Positions 17,489-27,323 of a stretch of DNA of 64,000 nucleotides are shown one piece after another. The translations under genes and the position numbers were made by a program. The notes below the pieces were generated by a model. It saw only the letters and a list, made by a program, of their open reading frames with translations, did not search any database and was not told the DNA's origin. Source of the DNA: Georgenia faecalis (GTDB taxonomy: Bacteria > Actinomycetota > Actinomycetes > Actinomycetales > Actinomycetaceae); contig NZ_CP033325.1 of the NCBI RefSeq assembly GCF_003710105.1, positions 124,001 to 188,000 on the forward strand, read 5' to 3'. How positions within the stretch are numbered: the stretch's first letter is position 1; each line of letters opens with the position of its first letter.

Positions 17489-18751
17489 ATGGGTCAGGTG
17501 CATGACGACCTCGGTTCCCCGCTCCTCGTGCGCCAGTCGGCGGCTGTGCTCCGACTGGGCGCCCTGCTCCTGTCGGCGGGGGCGGGGTCCTACCGGGTCA
17601 AGGACTCCATGCGCCGGGTCGCCGAGGCGGTCGGCCTGCGGGAGCACCGCGCGCAGGTGACGCTCACCGAGATCACCACGACGGCCCGGGACGAGGAGCA
17701 CTTCCGCACCGAGGTCATCGAGCAGCGGGCGATCGGGGTCAACGCCGACCGGCTCGACCGGATCGCCGAGTACGTCGACGGCCTGCGTCCCGGCACTGCC
17801 GTGGCCGACGTCGAGGCGGAGGTCGACCGGATCGGCCAGCGCCCGCTGCTCTACGGGCCGGCGGTCAACGCGCTGGCCGTCGCGCTGGCGTGCGCCGCGT
17901 TCGCGTTCCTCAACGGCGGTGGCGTGGTTGTCTGCGCGGCGGTGCTCGCCGCCGCGGGCCTCGGGCAGCTGGTCCGGCGGCGGATGCAGCACGCCCGGCT
18001 CAACCAGTTCGCCGTGACCGCCCTCGCGGCGGCCCTGGCGAGCGCCGTCTACGTCGGCGTGGTGCTCGGTCTGGAGCGCCTCGGGTACGCCGACCCGGCC
18101 CACGAGGCGGGCTTCATCTCGGCGGTCCTCTTCCTCGTCCCGGGGTTCCCGCTGGTGACGGCGGTGCTCGACCTCGTCCGGATGGACTTCTCCGCCGGGA
18201 TCGCCCGCGCCGCCTACGCCACCCTCATCCTGCTGTCGGCGGGGATGAGTGTGTGGGCCGTGTCCTTGTTCGGCGCGCTGGAGCTGGAGCTGGAGACCGG
18301 GAGTGCCGCCGGCGGGGCGCTGGGCGTGGCGCTGCGGATGCTGGCGAGCGCCGTCGCCGCCGCGGGGTTCGCCATCCTCTTCAACTCACCGCTGCGCGTG
18401 GCCGCCATCGCCGCCGTCATCGGGGCCCTGGCCAACCCCGGGCGCCTGCTTCTCCTCGACGCCGGCATGGCACCCCAGGCCGCCGCGGGCCTCGCCGCGC
18501 TGGCGATCGGCCTGCTGGCCGCGGTCGCCTCGACGCGGGCCCACTTCTCGCGGGTGACGCTCTCCGTGCCGGCCGTCGTCATCATGGTCCCCGGAGTGTC
18601 CGTGTACCGCTCGCTCGTCCACCTCAACGAGGGGGAGATCGCCGAGGCGCTCAACAGCGGGGTCGAGGCGACGTTCGTCATCATGGCGCTCGGCGTCGGC
18701 CTGGCGATGGCGCGGATCCTCACCGACCGGAACTGGGCGTTCGACCGGTGA
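17489..18751 (+). CDS. thrE: ThrE-type threonine/serine exporter
   Basis: About 420 residues. An N-terminal soluble ThrE domain (FLVRQSAAVLRLGALLLSAGAGSYRVK-like segment, then TLTEITTT) precedes about ten hydrophobic segments that combine the ThrE (PF06738) and ThrE_2 domains in one chain, as in Corynebacterium ThrE. It should export threonine and serine across the inner membrane. The start is uncertain: ATG 17489 is used here, but GTG 17498 lies seven bases after CAGGAT and may be a leaderless start, and ATG 17450 is also in frame. The upstream part of the open frame lacks coding character. It stands alone between divergent and codirectional neighbours. Confidence 0.85.
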   Translation: MGQVHDDLGSPLLVRQSAAVLRLGALLLSAGAGSYRVKDSMRRVAEAVGLREHRAQVTLTEITTTARDEEHFRTEVIEQRAIGVNADRLDRIAEYVDGLRPGTAVADVEAEVDRIGQRPLLYGPAVNALAVALACAAFAFLNGGGVVVCAAVLAAAGLGQLVRRRMQHARLNQFAVTALAAALASAVYVGVVLGLERLGYADPAHEAGFISAVLFLVPGFPLVTAVLDLVRMDFSAGIARAAYATLILLSAGMSVWAVSLFGALELELETGSAAGGALGVALRMLASAVAAAGFAILFNSPLRVAAIAAVIGALANPGRLLLLDAGMAPQAAAGLAALAIGLLAAVASTRAHFSRVTLSVPAVVIMVPGVSVYRSLVHLNEGEIAEALNSGVEATFVIMALGVGLAMARILTDRNWAFDR

Positions 18752-18847
18752 GGCGCGGCACTCGCTGAGAGGGGCTGCCCCCGGTCGCCCGGCCTGGGCC
18801 CGGCGGTAGGGTCGAAGGCCAGTTCCGGAGTCTCACGGAGGTCAGGC

Positions 18848-19942
18848 ATGCCCCAGCACGTGCACGGTGTCATCTCGCGAGCCAAGGACGCGCCCGTCGA
18901 GCTCACGACCATCGTCGTCCCGGACCCCGGTCCCGGCGAGGCGGTCGTCAAGATCCAGGCCTGCGGGGTCTGCCAGACCGACCACCACTACGTCGCGGGC
19001 GGCGTGGGTGACGACTTCCCCTACCTCCTCGGGCACGAGGCCGCGGGCGTCGTCGAGGCCGTCGGCCCCGGCGTCACCGAGGTTGCGCCCGGCGACTACG
19101 TCGTCCTCAACTGGCGAGCCGTGTGCGGGCAGTGCCGCGCCTGCGCCAAGGGCAAGCCCTGGTACTGCTTCAACACGCACAACGCGACGCAGAAGATGAC
19201 CCTCCTCGACGGCACGGAGCTGAGCCCGGCGCTGGGGATCGGCGCCTTCGCGGAGAAGACGCTCGTCGCCGCGGGGCAGTGCACCAAGGTGGACCCGGCC
19301 GTGCCGCCGCAGGTCGCCGGCCTCGTCGGCTGCGGCGTCATGGCGGGCATCGGCGCGGCGATCAACACCGGTGAGGTCACCCGCGGCGAGTCCGTCGCCG
19401 TCATCGGCTGCGGCGGAGTGGGCGACGCGGCCATCGCGGGCGCCGCCCTCGCCGGCGCGACGACGGTCATCGCCGTCGACGTCGAGGACCGCAAGCTCGA
19501 GTGGGCGAAGAAGTTCGGCGCCACGCACACCATCAACTCCCGCGAGACGGACCCGGTGGCGCGCATCCGCGAGCTCACCGGCGGCTTCGGGGCGGACCTC
19601 GTCATCGACGCCGCGGGCCTCGCCCAGACCTACCGGCAGGCGTTCGAGGCGCGCGACCTCGCCGGCCGGGTCGTCCTCGTCGGCGTGCCGGCCCCCGGCA
19701 CCGAGATCACCCTGCCCCTCGACGAGGTCTTCGGGCGCGGCGGGTCGCTGAAGTCCGCCTGGTACGGCGACTGCCTGCCGAGCCGTGACTTCCCCATGCT
19801 CGTCGACCTGTACCTCCAGGGCCGGCTCAACCTCGACGACTTCGTCAGCGAGACGGTCGGGCTCGGCGACGTCGAGGAGGCCTTCGCCAAGATGCTGCGG
19901 GGCGACGTCCTGCGGTCCGTCGTCGTCCTCGCGGACGCCTGA
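18848..19942 (+). CDS. mscR: S-(hydroxymethyl)mycothiol dehydrogenase
   Basis: 364 residues of the zinc-dependent medium-chain alcohol dehydrogenase family. It has the catalytic zinc site (CGVCQTD with Cys42, GHE with His63 and the later GCGVMAG cysteine), the structural zinc loop [15 protein letters not shown] and the NAD site GCGGVGDAA. The overall sequence, including [17 protein letters not shown], fits the MscR/AdhE2 group that oxidises the formaldehyde-mycothiol adduct with NAD (EC 1.1.1.306). A TAGGGT box at about 18806 and a GGAGGT ribosome site precede the ATG. The next gene, 28 bases downstream, encodes a hydrolase often found beside mscR. Confidence 0.94.
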   Translation: MPQHVHGVISRAKDAPVELTTIVVPDPGPGEAVVKIQACGVCQTDHHYVAGGVGDDFPYLLGHEAAGVVEAVGPGVTEVAPGDYVVLNWRAVCGQCRACAKGKPWYCFNTHNATQKMTLLDGTELSPALGIGAFAEKTLVAAGQCTKVDPAVPPQVAGLVGCGVMAGIGAAINTGEVTRGESVAVIGCGGVGDAAIAGAALAGATTVIAVDVEDRKLEWAKKFGATHTINSRETDPVARIRELTGGFGADLVIDAAGLAQTYRQAFEARDLAGRVVLVGVPAPGTEITLPLDEVFGRGGSLKSAWYGDCLPSRDFPMLVDLYLQGRLNLDDFVSETVGLGDVEEAFAKMLRGDVLRSVVVLADA

Positions 19943-19970
19943 GCGCCACGCAACGGAAAAGAGGAGACGG

Positions 19971-20600
19971 ATGAACGCGCGGATCGAGAAGACGGTGACG
20001 TCCGGGACGTTCTCGCTCGACGGCGGGACGTGGGACGTCGACAACAACGTGTGGGTGGTCGGTGACGACGAGGAGTGCGTCGTCATCGACGCGCCGCACG
20101 ACGCCGCGGCGATCGCCGCGCTCGTCGGGGGGCGGCGGGTCGTCGGGATCCTCCTCACCCACGCCCACGACGACCACATCGACGCCCTCGGCGCGCTCCA
20201 GGAGCTCGTCGACGCTCCCGCGTACCTCCACCCGGAGGACCTGGTCCTCTGGGAGAGGGTCTACCCCGGCACCCGGCCCGTGCGGGAGGTGGCCGACGGC
20301 GATGTCATCACCGTCGCCGGGATCGAGATCCACGCGCTCCACACCCCCGGGCATAGCCCCGGAGCGGTCTGCTACTACGCGCCCGCCCTCGGCGCGCTCT
20401 TCTCGGGCGACACGCTCTTCAGCGGTGGCCCGGGCGCGACCGGACGGTCCTACAGCGACTTCCCCACCATCGTGGAGTCGATCCGCACGACGCTCCTCAC
20501 GCTCCCCCCGACGACGGCGGTCCACACGGGCCACGGGGACAGCACGACGATCGGCAACGAGGCCCCGCACGTGCAGGAGTGGATCGACCGAGGGCACTAG
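19971..20600 (+). CDS. Metallo-beta-lactamase-fold hydrolase, mycothiol-linked
   Basis: 209 residues from the ATG at 19971, which follows a GAGGAGA ribosome site. The metal motif THAHDDH (residues 63-69) is followed by HTPGHSPGAVCYY, SGDTLF and HTGHGDST, giving a full glyoxalase II-type binuclear site. It is the second gene of a probable operon with mscR. In this position the enzyme probably hydrolyses S-formylmycothiol to formate and mycothiol; this is inferred from context, and another mycothiol thioester is possible. Confidence 0.9.
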   Translation: MNARIEKTVTSGTFSLDGGTWDVDNNVWVVGDDEECVVIDAPHDAAAIAALVGGRRVVGILLTHAHDDHIDALGALQELVDAPAYLHPEDLVLWERVYPGTRPVREVADGDVITVAGIEIHALHTPGHSPGAVCYYAPALGALFSGDTLFSGGPGATGRSYSDFPTIVESIRTTLLTLPPTTAVHTGHGDSTTIGNEAPHVQEWIDRGH

Positions 20601-21001
20601 GCAGGACGGCGCCCGTCCGCACGGACACCCGTGTGGACTGGCGCCCCACCCGCTCACCCGCGGCGCCCCAAGGGGCCGGCCCGCGTCGGCGCGTATCGGA
20701 GCGCGCCCGCGCCGCTCCCTCGAGGCGACTCGTCGAGCCGCCCCGTCGAGGCGACCCGCCGGGCCCGGTGCCTGGCGACCCCGCCCGAGGGACGAGAAAA
20801 AGGGCTCCCGGAGGTCACCGGTCGCGGCTACGGTGATATCGTCCCCGTGGACGTGTGACAGCGATGTCAGGCCCAGGTGACAGCGATGCGCGGGACGAGC
20901 CCCAGGGGCGGCCTGCGCGGCGCCCAGCCCCTGCCTGGTCGCACGACCGAACAGTGCCGCGATGGTGCGGCTTCACGATGCAGCCGAAGGAGATCCTGCA
21001 G
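20601..21001 (+). promoter_or_regulatory. Intergenic control region before the GH92 gene
   Basis: 401 bases without a convincing gene. A small hairpin (GGACGG/CCGTCC, 20604-20618) may end the mscR operon. The middle holds GC-rich imperfect repeats of CTCGTCGAG type. Near 20829-20838 the sequence TACGGTGATAT offers a -10 box, followed by a LacI-type operator at 20856-20869. The open frame of the next gene extends upstream to 20855, but the AAGGAGA ribosome site at 20987-20993 favours the ATG at 21002. Confidence 0.5.
20856..20869. promoter_or_regulatory. LacI-family operator of the GH92 gene
   Basis: TGACAGCGATGTCA fits the general LacI-family consensus TGnnAnCGnTnnCA at every fixed position and has perfectly complementary TGACA/TGTCA arms. 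A second left half (TGACAGCGATG) begins at 20878, 22 bases on, about two helical turns away. A LacI-type regulator is encoded just after the GH92 gene. Confidence 0.75.
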
Positions 21002-24000
21002 ATGACCCTGCCGACACCCGCACGACGGCGGACGGGACGCGCGATCGCGGCCTCGCTCGTCGGGGCCCTCGCGGGCACGATGGGGATCGCCGCCATGGCG
21101 CTTCCCGCCGCGGCCGCCGAGACCGAGTTCGCCTCGTCGTTCGAGTCAGCCGACCCGCAGCCCGCGGAGACCCAGCCGTTCCGCACCGGGCCGGTGAACT
21201 TCACCGGTGACCGGTTCGCGGCCGGCAGCCTCCTCGGCTTCGTCACGAACGTCAGCGCGACCGGCTCCAGCCCGGACAACGAGGCGCCGCCGAACGCCGC
21301 CGACGGCAACCCGAACTCGAAGTGGCTCACCCGCGCCGCCTCCGGCACGCTCACCTACCAGCTGAGCGAGCCCACCTCGATCACTGGTTACGCGCTCACC
21401 TCCGCCAACGACGCGCCCGAGCGTGACCCGCGCGACTTCGCGGTCGAGGGCTCGACCGACGGCGTCACCTGGGTCCGGCTCGACGCGCAGACCGGGCAGG
21501 CGTGGAAGGTCGGCACCGAGAACAACCGCTTCGTCACCAAGGACTACGCGCTCGCCGAGCGCAGCGCCGAGTTCACGTACTACCGCCTCGCCGTCACGGC
21601 GAACGCCGGCCCGAACTCGACCCTCATGCAGCTTGCCGACTTCGACCTCCTCGACGCGGACCGCGGCGTGACGATCTCGCCGATGGTCTCCGAGGTGGCC
21701 TCCGGCCCCGCGTCCTCCCACACGGCGAAGACCGGTGTCGGCTTCACCGGCGTCCGCTCCCTGCAGTACAGCGGGCAGATCCTCGCCGAGGGTGACGCCA
21801 GCGCGACGAACGAGCTGTTCGACGTCGACGTGGACCTCGCCGAGGACAGCCAGCTCACCTACAAGATCTTCCCGGTGCTCGATGCCGAGCTCACCTACGC
21901 CGCCACGCACGTCGCCGTCGACCTCCTCCTCGACGACGGCACGCTCCTCTCCGCGACGGACGCCACCGACGCGTACGGCTACGCGGCGAACGCGCGCTCG
22001 CAGGGGACGGGCCAGATCCTCTGGCCCGACCAGTGGAACTCCGTCACCGTCGACCTCGGCGCGCTCGCCGGCCGCACGGTGGACAAGGTCCTGCTCTCAT
22101 ACGACCAGCCCGGCGCCCCCGCCGGCACCCCCGTGCTTGGCTACCTCGACGACGTGACGATCGAGGCCGCCGAGCCTCGCGACACCTCCGACGGGCTCAT
22201 CAGCTACGTCGACACCCGCCGCGGCACGAACTCCACCGGCGGCTTCTCGCGCGGCAACAACCTGCCCGCCAGCGCGTGGCCGAACGGCTTCAACTTCATC
22301 ACCCCGATGACGAACCCGAACACCACGGGCACCGTCTACAGCTACCAGCGCGAGAACAACGCGCAGAACCTGCCCGGGCTCGCCGGCATCGGCTTCTCGC
22401 ACCAGCCGAGCATCTGGATGGGTGACCGCAACCAGCTCGCGGTGATGCCCGCCGACGGCACCAGCCCCACGTCGAGCATCAACGACCGCCGGCTCGCGTT
22501 CCGCCACGAGAACGAGGTGGCCCGGCCCGACCTGTACGCCGTCGAGTTCGAGAACGGCATCGCCACCGAGGTGGCCCCCACGGACCACGGCGCCGTCTAC
22601 CGCTTCACCTTCACCGGTGACGCCGGCAGCGTGCTCGTCGACCAGGGTGTCGGTACCTCGGGTCTCAACGTCTCCGCCGACGGCGCCGTCACCGGCTGGG
22701 TCGACGGCGGCTCCGGCTGGCCCGGCCGCACCCGGATGTTCGTCTCCGGCCAGTTCGACGCCACCCCCACCGCCGCGGGCGCCACGCCGCGCGGTGACCG
22801 CGCCTCCGCGCGGTACGCCGCCTTCGACACGTCGGAGGACACGACGGTCGAGCTGCGCATCGCGTCGTCGTTCATCTCCGTCGACCAGGCGACGCACAAC
22901 CTCGAGCTCGAGCTGGACGGGCGGACCTTCGAGGACGTCCAGGCCGACGTCATGGCCGCGTGGAACGACCGCCTCAGCGTCATCACCGACGTCGAGGGCG
23001 CCACCGACGCCGAGCTCGTCAACCTCTACTCGGGCCTGTACCGGCTCAACCTCTACCCGAACTCGCAGTTCGAGAACGTCGGCACCGCGGACAGCCCGCG
23101 CTACGAGTACGCCAGCCCCGTCTCCCCGACGACGGGCAGCGCGACGGCGACCGAGACCAACGCCGAGGTCGTGCCGGGCAAGGTCTACGTCAACAACGGG
23201 TTCTGGGACACCTACCGCACCGCCTGGCCGGCGTACTCGATGCTCTACCCGGACCTCACCGAGGAGCTCGTCGACGGGTTCGTCGAGCAGTACCGCGAGG
23301 GCGGCTGGGTCGCCCGCTGGTCCTCGCCGGGCTACGCGGACCTCATGACCGGCACGAGCTCGGACGTCTCCTTCGCCGAGGCCTACCTCGCCGGCGCGCT
23401 GAGCAACGACCTCGCGCTCGAGGCGTACGACGCCGCCGTGACGAACGCGACCGTGCTCCCGGCGTCCAACGCCGTGGGCCGCAAGGGCCTCGAGCGGTCG
23501 ATCTTCCTCGGCTTCACCGACGCCACCACCCACCAGTCCGCCTCCTGGGGGCTCGAGGGCTTCATCAACGACTTCGGCATCGCGCAGATGGCCCAGGCGC
23601 TCGCCGAGGACCCCGCCACCCCGCAGGGCCGCGTGCAGCAGCTGCGCGAGGAGGCCGAGTACTTCGACGTCCGCGCCGGGCACTTCGCCGAGATGTACAA
23701 CCCCGAGGCCGGCGTGTTCACCGCCCGCAACGCGGACGGCACGTGGTCCGACGGCGCCGACTTCGACAAGAAGGCCTGGGGTGGCGCGTTCACCGAGGCC
23801 AGCGGCTGGACGTTCGCGTTCCACGCCCCGCACGACGTCGACGGGCTCGCGGCCCTCTACGGCGGGCGCCGCGAGCTGCTCGACGAGCTCGACGCGTTCC
23901 TCACCACGCAGGAGCGGGCCGACTACTCCGGGATCCACGAGGCGCGCGAGGCGCGCGACGTCCGGCTCGGCATGCTCGGCATGTCCAACCAGGTCGCCCA

Positions 24001-27000
24001 CCACATCCCTTACATCCTCGCCGAGGCGGGTGACCCGGCCGGGGCGCAGGCGCTCGTCCGCGACATCCAGCAGCGGCTGTTCGCCGGCTCCGACATCGGT
24101 CAGGGCTACCCCGGCGACGAGGACAACGGCGAGTTCTCGGCCTGGTACATCTTCTCGGCGCTCGGGTTCTACCCGCTCCAGGTGGGCTCGGGCGACTACA
24201 CGATCGGGTCCCCGCTGTTCGACAGCGTCACCCTCAACCTCGGTGACACCCCGCTGACGATCAACGCTCCGGGCGCGAGCGACGGCATGGTCTACGTGGC
24301 CGGGCTCGAGCACAACGGTGTCGCGCTCACGGACACGACGATCGACGGCGACCTCATCCGCGGCGGCGGCACGCTCGACTTCACGATGAGCGAGACGCCG
24401 ACGAGCTGGGGCGCGAAGGATCTCGACGAGGAGCTCACGGCGCCCCAGGCGCTCGTCGACGCCACGAAGCCCGGCTTCGGCACCTTCTCGGCGAGCGACG
24501 GCACGGACGTCCGTGCGCTCACGGACGACCACATGCGCTCGGCCGTGACCTTCGACGGCGACAGCGCCGAGCTCACGTGGTCCTCGGTGAGCGGCGCCGT
24601 CTTCGTCCACCAGTACACGCTCACGAGCACGACCGGTGAGGGCGTCTCCACGCCCGAGTCGTGGACGCTCGAGGGCTCGGCCGACGGCCAGACGTGGACC
24701 GAGCTGGACGCACGCCGCGGGCAGGAGTTCCCGCGGGCGACGCAGACCCGGCCGTTCTCGGTCCCCGACGGCGCCGCCGCCTACGCCCACTACCGGCTCA
24801 CCGTCTCGGCGGCCGAGGGCAACCTCGGCCTGGCCGAGGTCGAGCTGTTCGCCACCCCCGCCGAGGCGGGCGACCTCCGGGTCCTCGCCGCGGACGAGCA
24901 GAGCGTGCGGGTCGGCCAGGAGTTCGCCGGCCAGCTCGGCACGGTCATCGGTGGCGACTTCACCGCCGAGGACACCGTCGTCGTCGACTACCGCGACGGC
25001 ACCGGCCCGCAGGACGCCGTGCTCAGCGACAACGGCCTGGGCGGGTGGACGGTGCGCGCACCGCACACCTTCACCCAGCCCGGCGTCTACGACGCCGCGA
25101 TCACGGCCACCGACAGCGTCGGGACGGTCGCGACCGCCACGACGCGGGTGAACGCGTTCCGCGACGACACCTTCGTGGGCAACTTCAACAACGTCTGCAT
25201 CGGTGACCTCAACCTGACCGCCGGCAGCTGCGACGGCCAGGGGCACTCCTACTTCCGCGACAAGCTCGCGGCGAGCGGGTTCGTCCAGGGCGAGACCATC
25301 ACGGTGCCCGGCACCGAGCTGACGTTCGACCTGCCCGACATCGCCCCCGGCGAGCCGGACAACGTCACCGGTGAGGGGCAGACGTTCCGCGTCGACCTCG
25401 GCGAGGGCGCGACGCAGATCTCCCTCATCGGCACCGCGACCGAGTCCGGCAAGCAGCTCACGGGCACGCTGACGTTCTCCGACGGCACCGAGCAGGCCCT
25501 GCCGATCGCCTTCGGCGACTGGGTGGGCGCCTCCGGCACCCCCGCCTACGGCAACATCCGGGTCGGCCTGTCGGAGGGGCGCCTCTCCGGGGTCAACCCG
25601 GAGTCGACGGTGAAGAACTCCGCGATCTTCGCCACCCGGCCGCTCACCCTCGCGGTGGACGAGGCCGGCACGCCCAAGACGGTCGTGAGCATCACGCTGC
25701 CCCAGGAGACGGGCTCCCTGGAGTCCCAGGGCCGCACCCACACCTTCGCGATCGCCTCCGACGGCGAGCGGCAGGCGGCGGTGGACCTCGCGGTCACGGC
25801 CGGCGAGGTCGCGCCCCAGACGACCGGCGTCGCCTTCGAGGCGACGCTCGCGACCGTCACCGGCGGCGCCGGTGAGGACCGGAGCGCGGTCGTCAACTGG
25901 GGCGACGGGTCTCCCGTCTCCCAGGTCGACGTCGTCGACGGCACCATCGTCGCCGGTCACACGTACGCCGCCGCCGGGACCTACGAGGTCTGGGTGACGG
26001 CGGACGACGGCGCCCGCTCGGCGTCGGTGTCCCTCGAGATCACGGTCGTGGACCCGGACCCGGTGTACGAGCCGGAGATCTCCGCTACGCCCGCGGTCGT
26101 GCGGCCCGGAGGGGTCGTCACGGTCACCGGTACCGGGTTCGCCCCGGAGGAGTCGGTGACGGTGACGCTCGGTGACGAGACCGCCACGGTCACGGCGTCG
26201 GACGAGGGGGCCATCGAGGCCGAGCTCACCGTGCCGGCCGACGCCGCGGACGGCAGCTACCCGGTGACCGCGCTCGGTGCGGTGTCCCTGGTGGCCGCCA
26301 GCGCCGAGGTCCGGGTCGAGGCCGCTGTGGCCGAGCCCGTCGCGACGAGCGTCGTGCTCACCGCGAGCACGGCCGAGCCGGTCGCGGGTGAGGCGTTCGA
26401 GCTGACGGCGACCGTGTCGCCCGAGGCCGCCGCCGGCCAGGTCGAGTTCCGCGACGGCGACGTCGTGGTGGGCTCGGCGACGGTCGCCGGCGGGGTCGCG
26501 ACGGTCGACGTCACGGCCGAGACGTCGGGCGCCCACACCTACACGGCGCACTTCGTGCCCGACGACGCCGAGGCCTTCGCGGCCTCGGTCTCCGAGCCGC
26601 TCCTGCTCGAGGTGCGTAGCGCCCCGGTGCTCGAGGCGGAGATCGAGCTCTCCGCGGACGAGGTCGCCCGTGGCGAGGCGTTCGAGGTCATCGGCCGGGG
26701 CTACGCGCCCGGCGAGACCGTGATGGTGACGCTGGGTGCCGATGCGGCGCTCCTCGGCGAGGCCGTCGCGGACGAGGCCGGCGCGTTCCGGCTCGAGGTC
26801 ACGATGCCCGACGACGCCGAGCTCGGCGAGCACGTCGTCACGGCCACCGGGCAGGACTCGGAGCTCACGGCGGAGGCGACGCTCAGCGTCGTCGAGGCCG
26901 GCGAGGGCCCCGGTGACGGTCCTGGTGACGGTCCTGGTGACGGTGACGGTCCTGGTGACGGTGACGGTCCTGGTGACGGTGACGGTCCTGGTGACGGCAA

Positions 27001-27250
27001 CGGCCCCGGTGACGGTGCTGGCCCCGGCGACGGTGCTGGCCCCGGTGACGGTTCCGGTCCTGGCGGCGGCTCCGGCCCCGGCGACGGCAACGGACCTGGT
27101 CACGGCGGCGGCTCCGGCGACGGTCCGGGTGCCGGCGACCTGCCGAACACCGGTGCGGATGTCGCGCTGCTCGTCGCGGTCATGCTGGGCCTCGTCGCAG
27201 CCGGCGGCCTCGCCGTCGTCCTGCGCCGCCGGATGACGGACGTCGGCTAG
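21002..27250 (+). CDS. Sortase-anchored GH92 alpha-mannosidase, multidomain
   Basis: 2082 residues. Order: signal peptide (1 to about 38), an F5/8-type carbohydrate-binding domain (about 75-220), a jelly-roll region (about 230-390), the GH92 catalytic domain (about 397-1135), a second F5/8-type domain (about 1140-1285), PKD-like and Ig-like domains (about 1290-1965), a Gly-Asp-Pro-rich stalk, and LPNTG (2047-2051) with a hydrophobic helix and RRR tail for sortase attachment to the wall. GH92 hallmarks include YVDTRRGTNSTGGFSRGNN at the start, DLMTGTSSDVSFAEAY, and GDEDNGE (1038-1044) followed by FSAWYIFSALGFYPL, the place of the family's acidic catalytic residues. GH92 enzymes are calcium-dependent exo-alpha-mannosidases acting on N-glycans or mannans. 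The ribosome site AAGGAGA fixes the start. Control by the downstream LacI protein is likely. Confidence 0.93.
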   Translation: MTLPTPARRRTGRAIAASLVGALAGTMGIAAMALPAAAAETEFASSFESADPQPAETQPFRTGPVNFTGDRFAAGSLLGFVTNVSATGSSPDNEAPPNAADGNPNSKWLTRAASGTLTYQLSEPTSITGYALTSANDAPERDPRDFAVEGSTDGVTWVRLDAQTGQAWKVGTENNRFVTKDYALAERSAEFTYYRLAVTANAGPNSTLMQLADFDLLDADRGVTISPMVSEVASGPASSHTAKTGVGFTGVRSLQYSGQILAEGDASATNELFDVDVDLAEDSQLTYKIFPVLDAELTYAATHVAVDLLLDDGTLLSATDATDAYGYAANARSQGTGQILWPDQWNSVTVDLGALAGRTVDKVLLSYDQPGAPAGTPVLGYLDDVTIEAAEPRDTSDGLISYVDTRRGTNSTGGFSRGNNLPASAWPNGFNFITPMTNPNTTGTVYSYQRENNAQNLPGLAGIGFSHQPSIWMGDRNQLAVMPADGTSPTSSINDRRLAFRHENEVARPDLYAVEFENGIATEVAPTDHGAVYRFTFTGDAGSVLVDQGVGTSGLNVSADGAVTGWVDGGSGWPGRTRMFVSGQFDATPTAAGATPRGDRASARYAAFDTSEDTTVELRIASSFISVDQATHNLELELDGRTFEDVQADVMAAWNDRLSVITDVEGATDAELVNLYSGLYRLNLYPNSQFENVGTADSPRYEYASPVSPTTGSATATETNAEVVPGKVYVNNGFWDTYRTAWPAYSMLYPDLTEELVDGFVEQYREGGWVARWSSPGYADLMTGTSSDVSFAEAYLAGALSNDLALEAYDAAVTNATVLPASNAVGRKGLERSIFLGFTDATTHQSASWGLEGFINDFGIAQMAQALAEDPATPQGRVQQLREEAEYFDVRAGHFAEMYNPEAGVFTARNADGTWSDGADFDKKAWGGAFTEASGWTFAFHAPHDVDGLAALYGGRRELLDELDAFLTTQERADYSGIHEAREARDVRLGMLGMSNQVAHHIPYILAEAGDPAGAQALVRDIQQRLFAGSDIGQGYPGDEDNGEFSAWYIFSALGFYPLQVGSGDYTIGSPLFDSVTLNLGDTPLTINAPGASDGMVYVAGLEHNGVALTDTTIDGDLIRGGGTLDFTMSETPTSWGAKDLDEELTAPQALVDATKPGFGTFSASDGTDVRALTDDHMRSAVTFDGDSAELTWSSVSGAVFVHQYTLTSTTGEGVSTPESWTLEGSADGQTWTELDARRGQEFPRATQTRPFSVPDGAAAYAHYRLTVSAAEGNLGLAEVELFATPAEAGDLRVLAADEQSVRVGQEFAGQLGTVIGGDFTAEDTVVVDYRDGTGPQDAVLSDNGLGGWTVRAPHTFTQPGVYDAAITATDSVGTVATATTRVNAFRDDTFVGNFNNVCIGDLNLTAGSCDGQGHSYFRDKLAASGFVQGETITVPGTELTFDLPDIAPGEPDNVTGEGQTFRVDLGEGATQISLIGTATESGKQLTGTLTFSDGTEQALPIAFGDWVGASGTPAYGNIRVGLSEGRLSGVNPESTVKNSAIFATRPLTLAVDEAGTPKTVVSITLPQETGSLESQGRTHTFAIASDGERQAAVDLAVTAGEVAPQTTGVAFEATLATVTGGAGEDRSAVVNWGDGSPVSQVDVVDGTIVAGHTYAAAGTYEVWVTADDGARSASVSLEITVVDPDPVYEPEISATPAVVRPGGVVTVTGTGFAPEESVTVTLGDETATVTASDEGAIEAELTVPADAADGSYPVTALGAVSLVAASAEVRVEAAVAEPVATSVVLTASTAEPVAGEAFELTATVSPEAAAGQVEFRDGDVVVGSATVAGGVATVDVTAETSGAHTYTAHFVPDDAEAFAASVSEPLLLEVRSAPVLEAEIELSADEVARGEAFEVIGRGYAPGETVMVTLGADAALLGEAVADEAGAFRLEVTMPDDAELGEHVVTATGQDSELTAEATLSVVEAGEGPGDGPGDGPGDGDGPGDGDGPGDGDGPGDGNGPGDGAGPGDGAGPGDGSGPGGGSGPGDGNGPGHGGGSGDGPGAGDLPNTGADVALLVAVMLGLVAAGGLAVVLRRRMTDVG
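26906..27130 (+). repeat. Gly-Pro-Gly-Asp tandem repeat coding for the wall stalk
   Basis: Short repeats based on GGTCCTGGTGACGGTGAC (18 bases, Gly-Pro-Gly-Asp-Gly-Asp) encode the flexible stalk before LPNTG. The first part is nearly perfect and uses GGT codons, unlike the GGC-dominated rest of the gene; the later part has diverged. Length change by slippage is expected. Confidence 0.85.
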
Positions 27251-27268
27251 CCGACTACCGCTGCACCG

Positions 27269-27313
27269 CAGGCCGCGGGTCCGCGCCCCTCACGGGGCGT
27301 GGCCCGCGGCCTG
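27269..27313. terminator. Strong hairpin after the GH92 gene
   Basis: CAGGCCGCGGG (27269-27279) pairs with CCCGCGGCCTG (27303-27313), and an inner GCGCCCC/GGGGCG stem closes on TCAC. It begins 19 bases after the GH92 stop and faces the convergent LacI-type gene. Confidence 0.8.
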
Positions 27314-27323
27314 TCGCGTGTCC

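Noticed and set aside
22097-27103. Open frame of 1668 codons antisense to the GH92 gene
   Set aside because: Shadow of the sense gene; Arg/Gly/Asp-rich with no recognisable domain.
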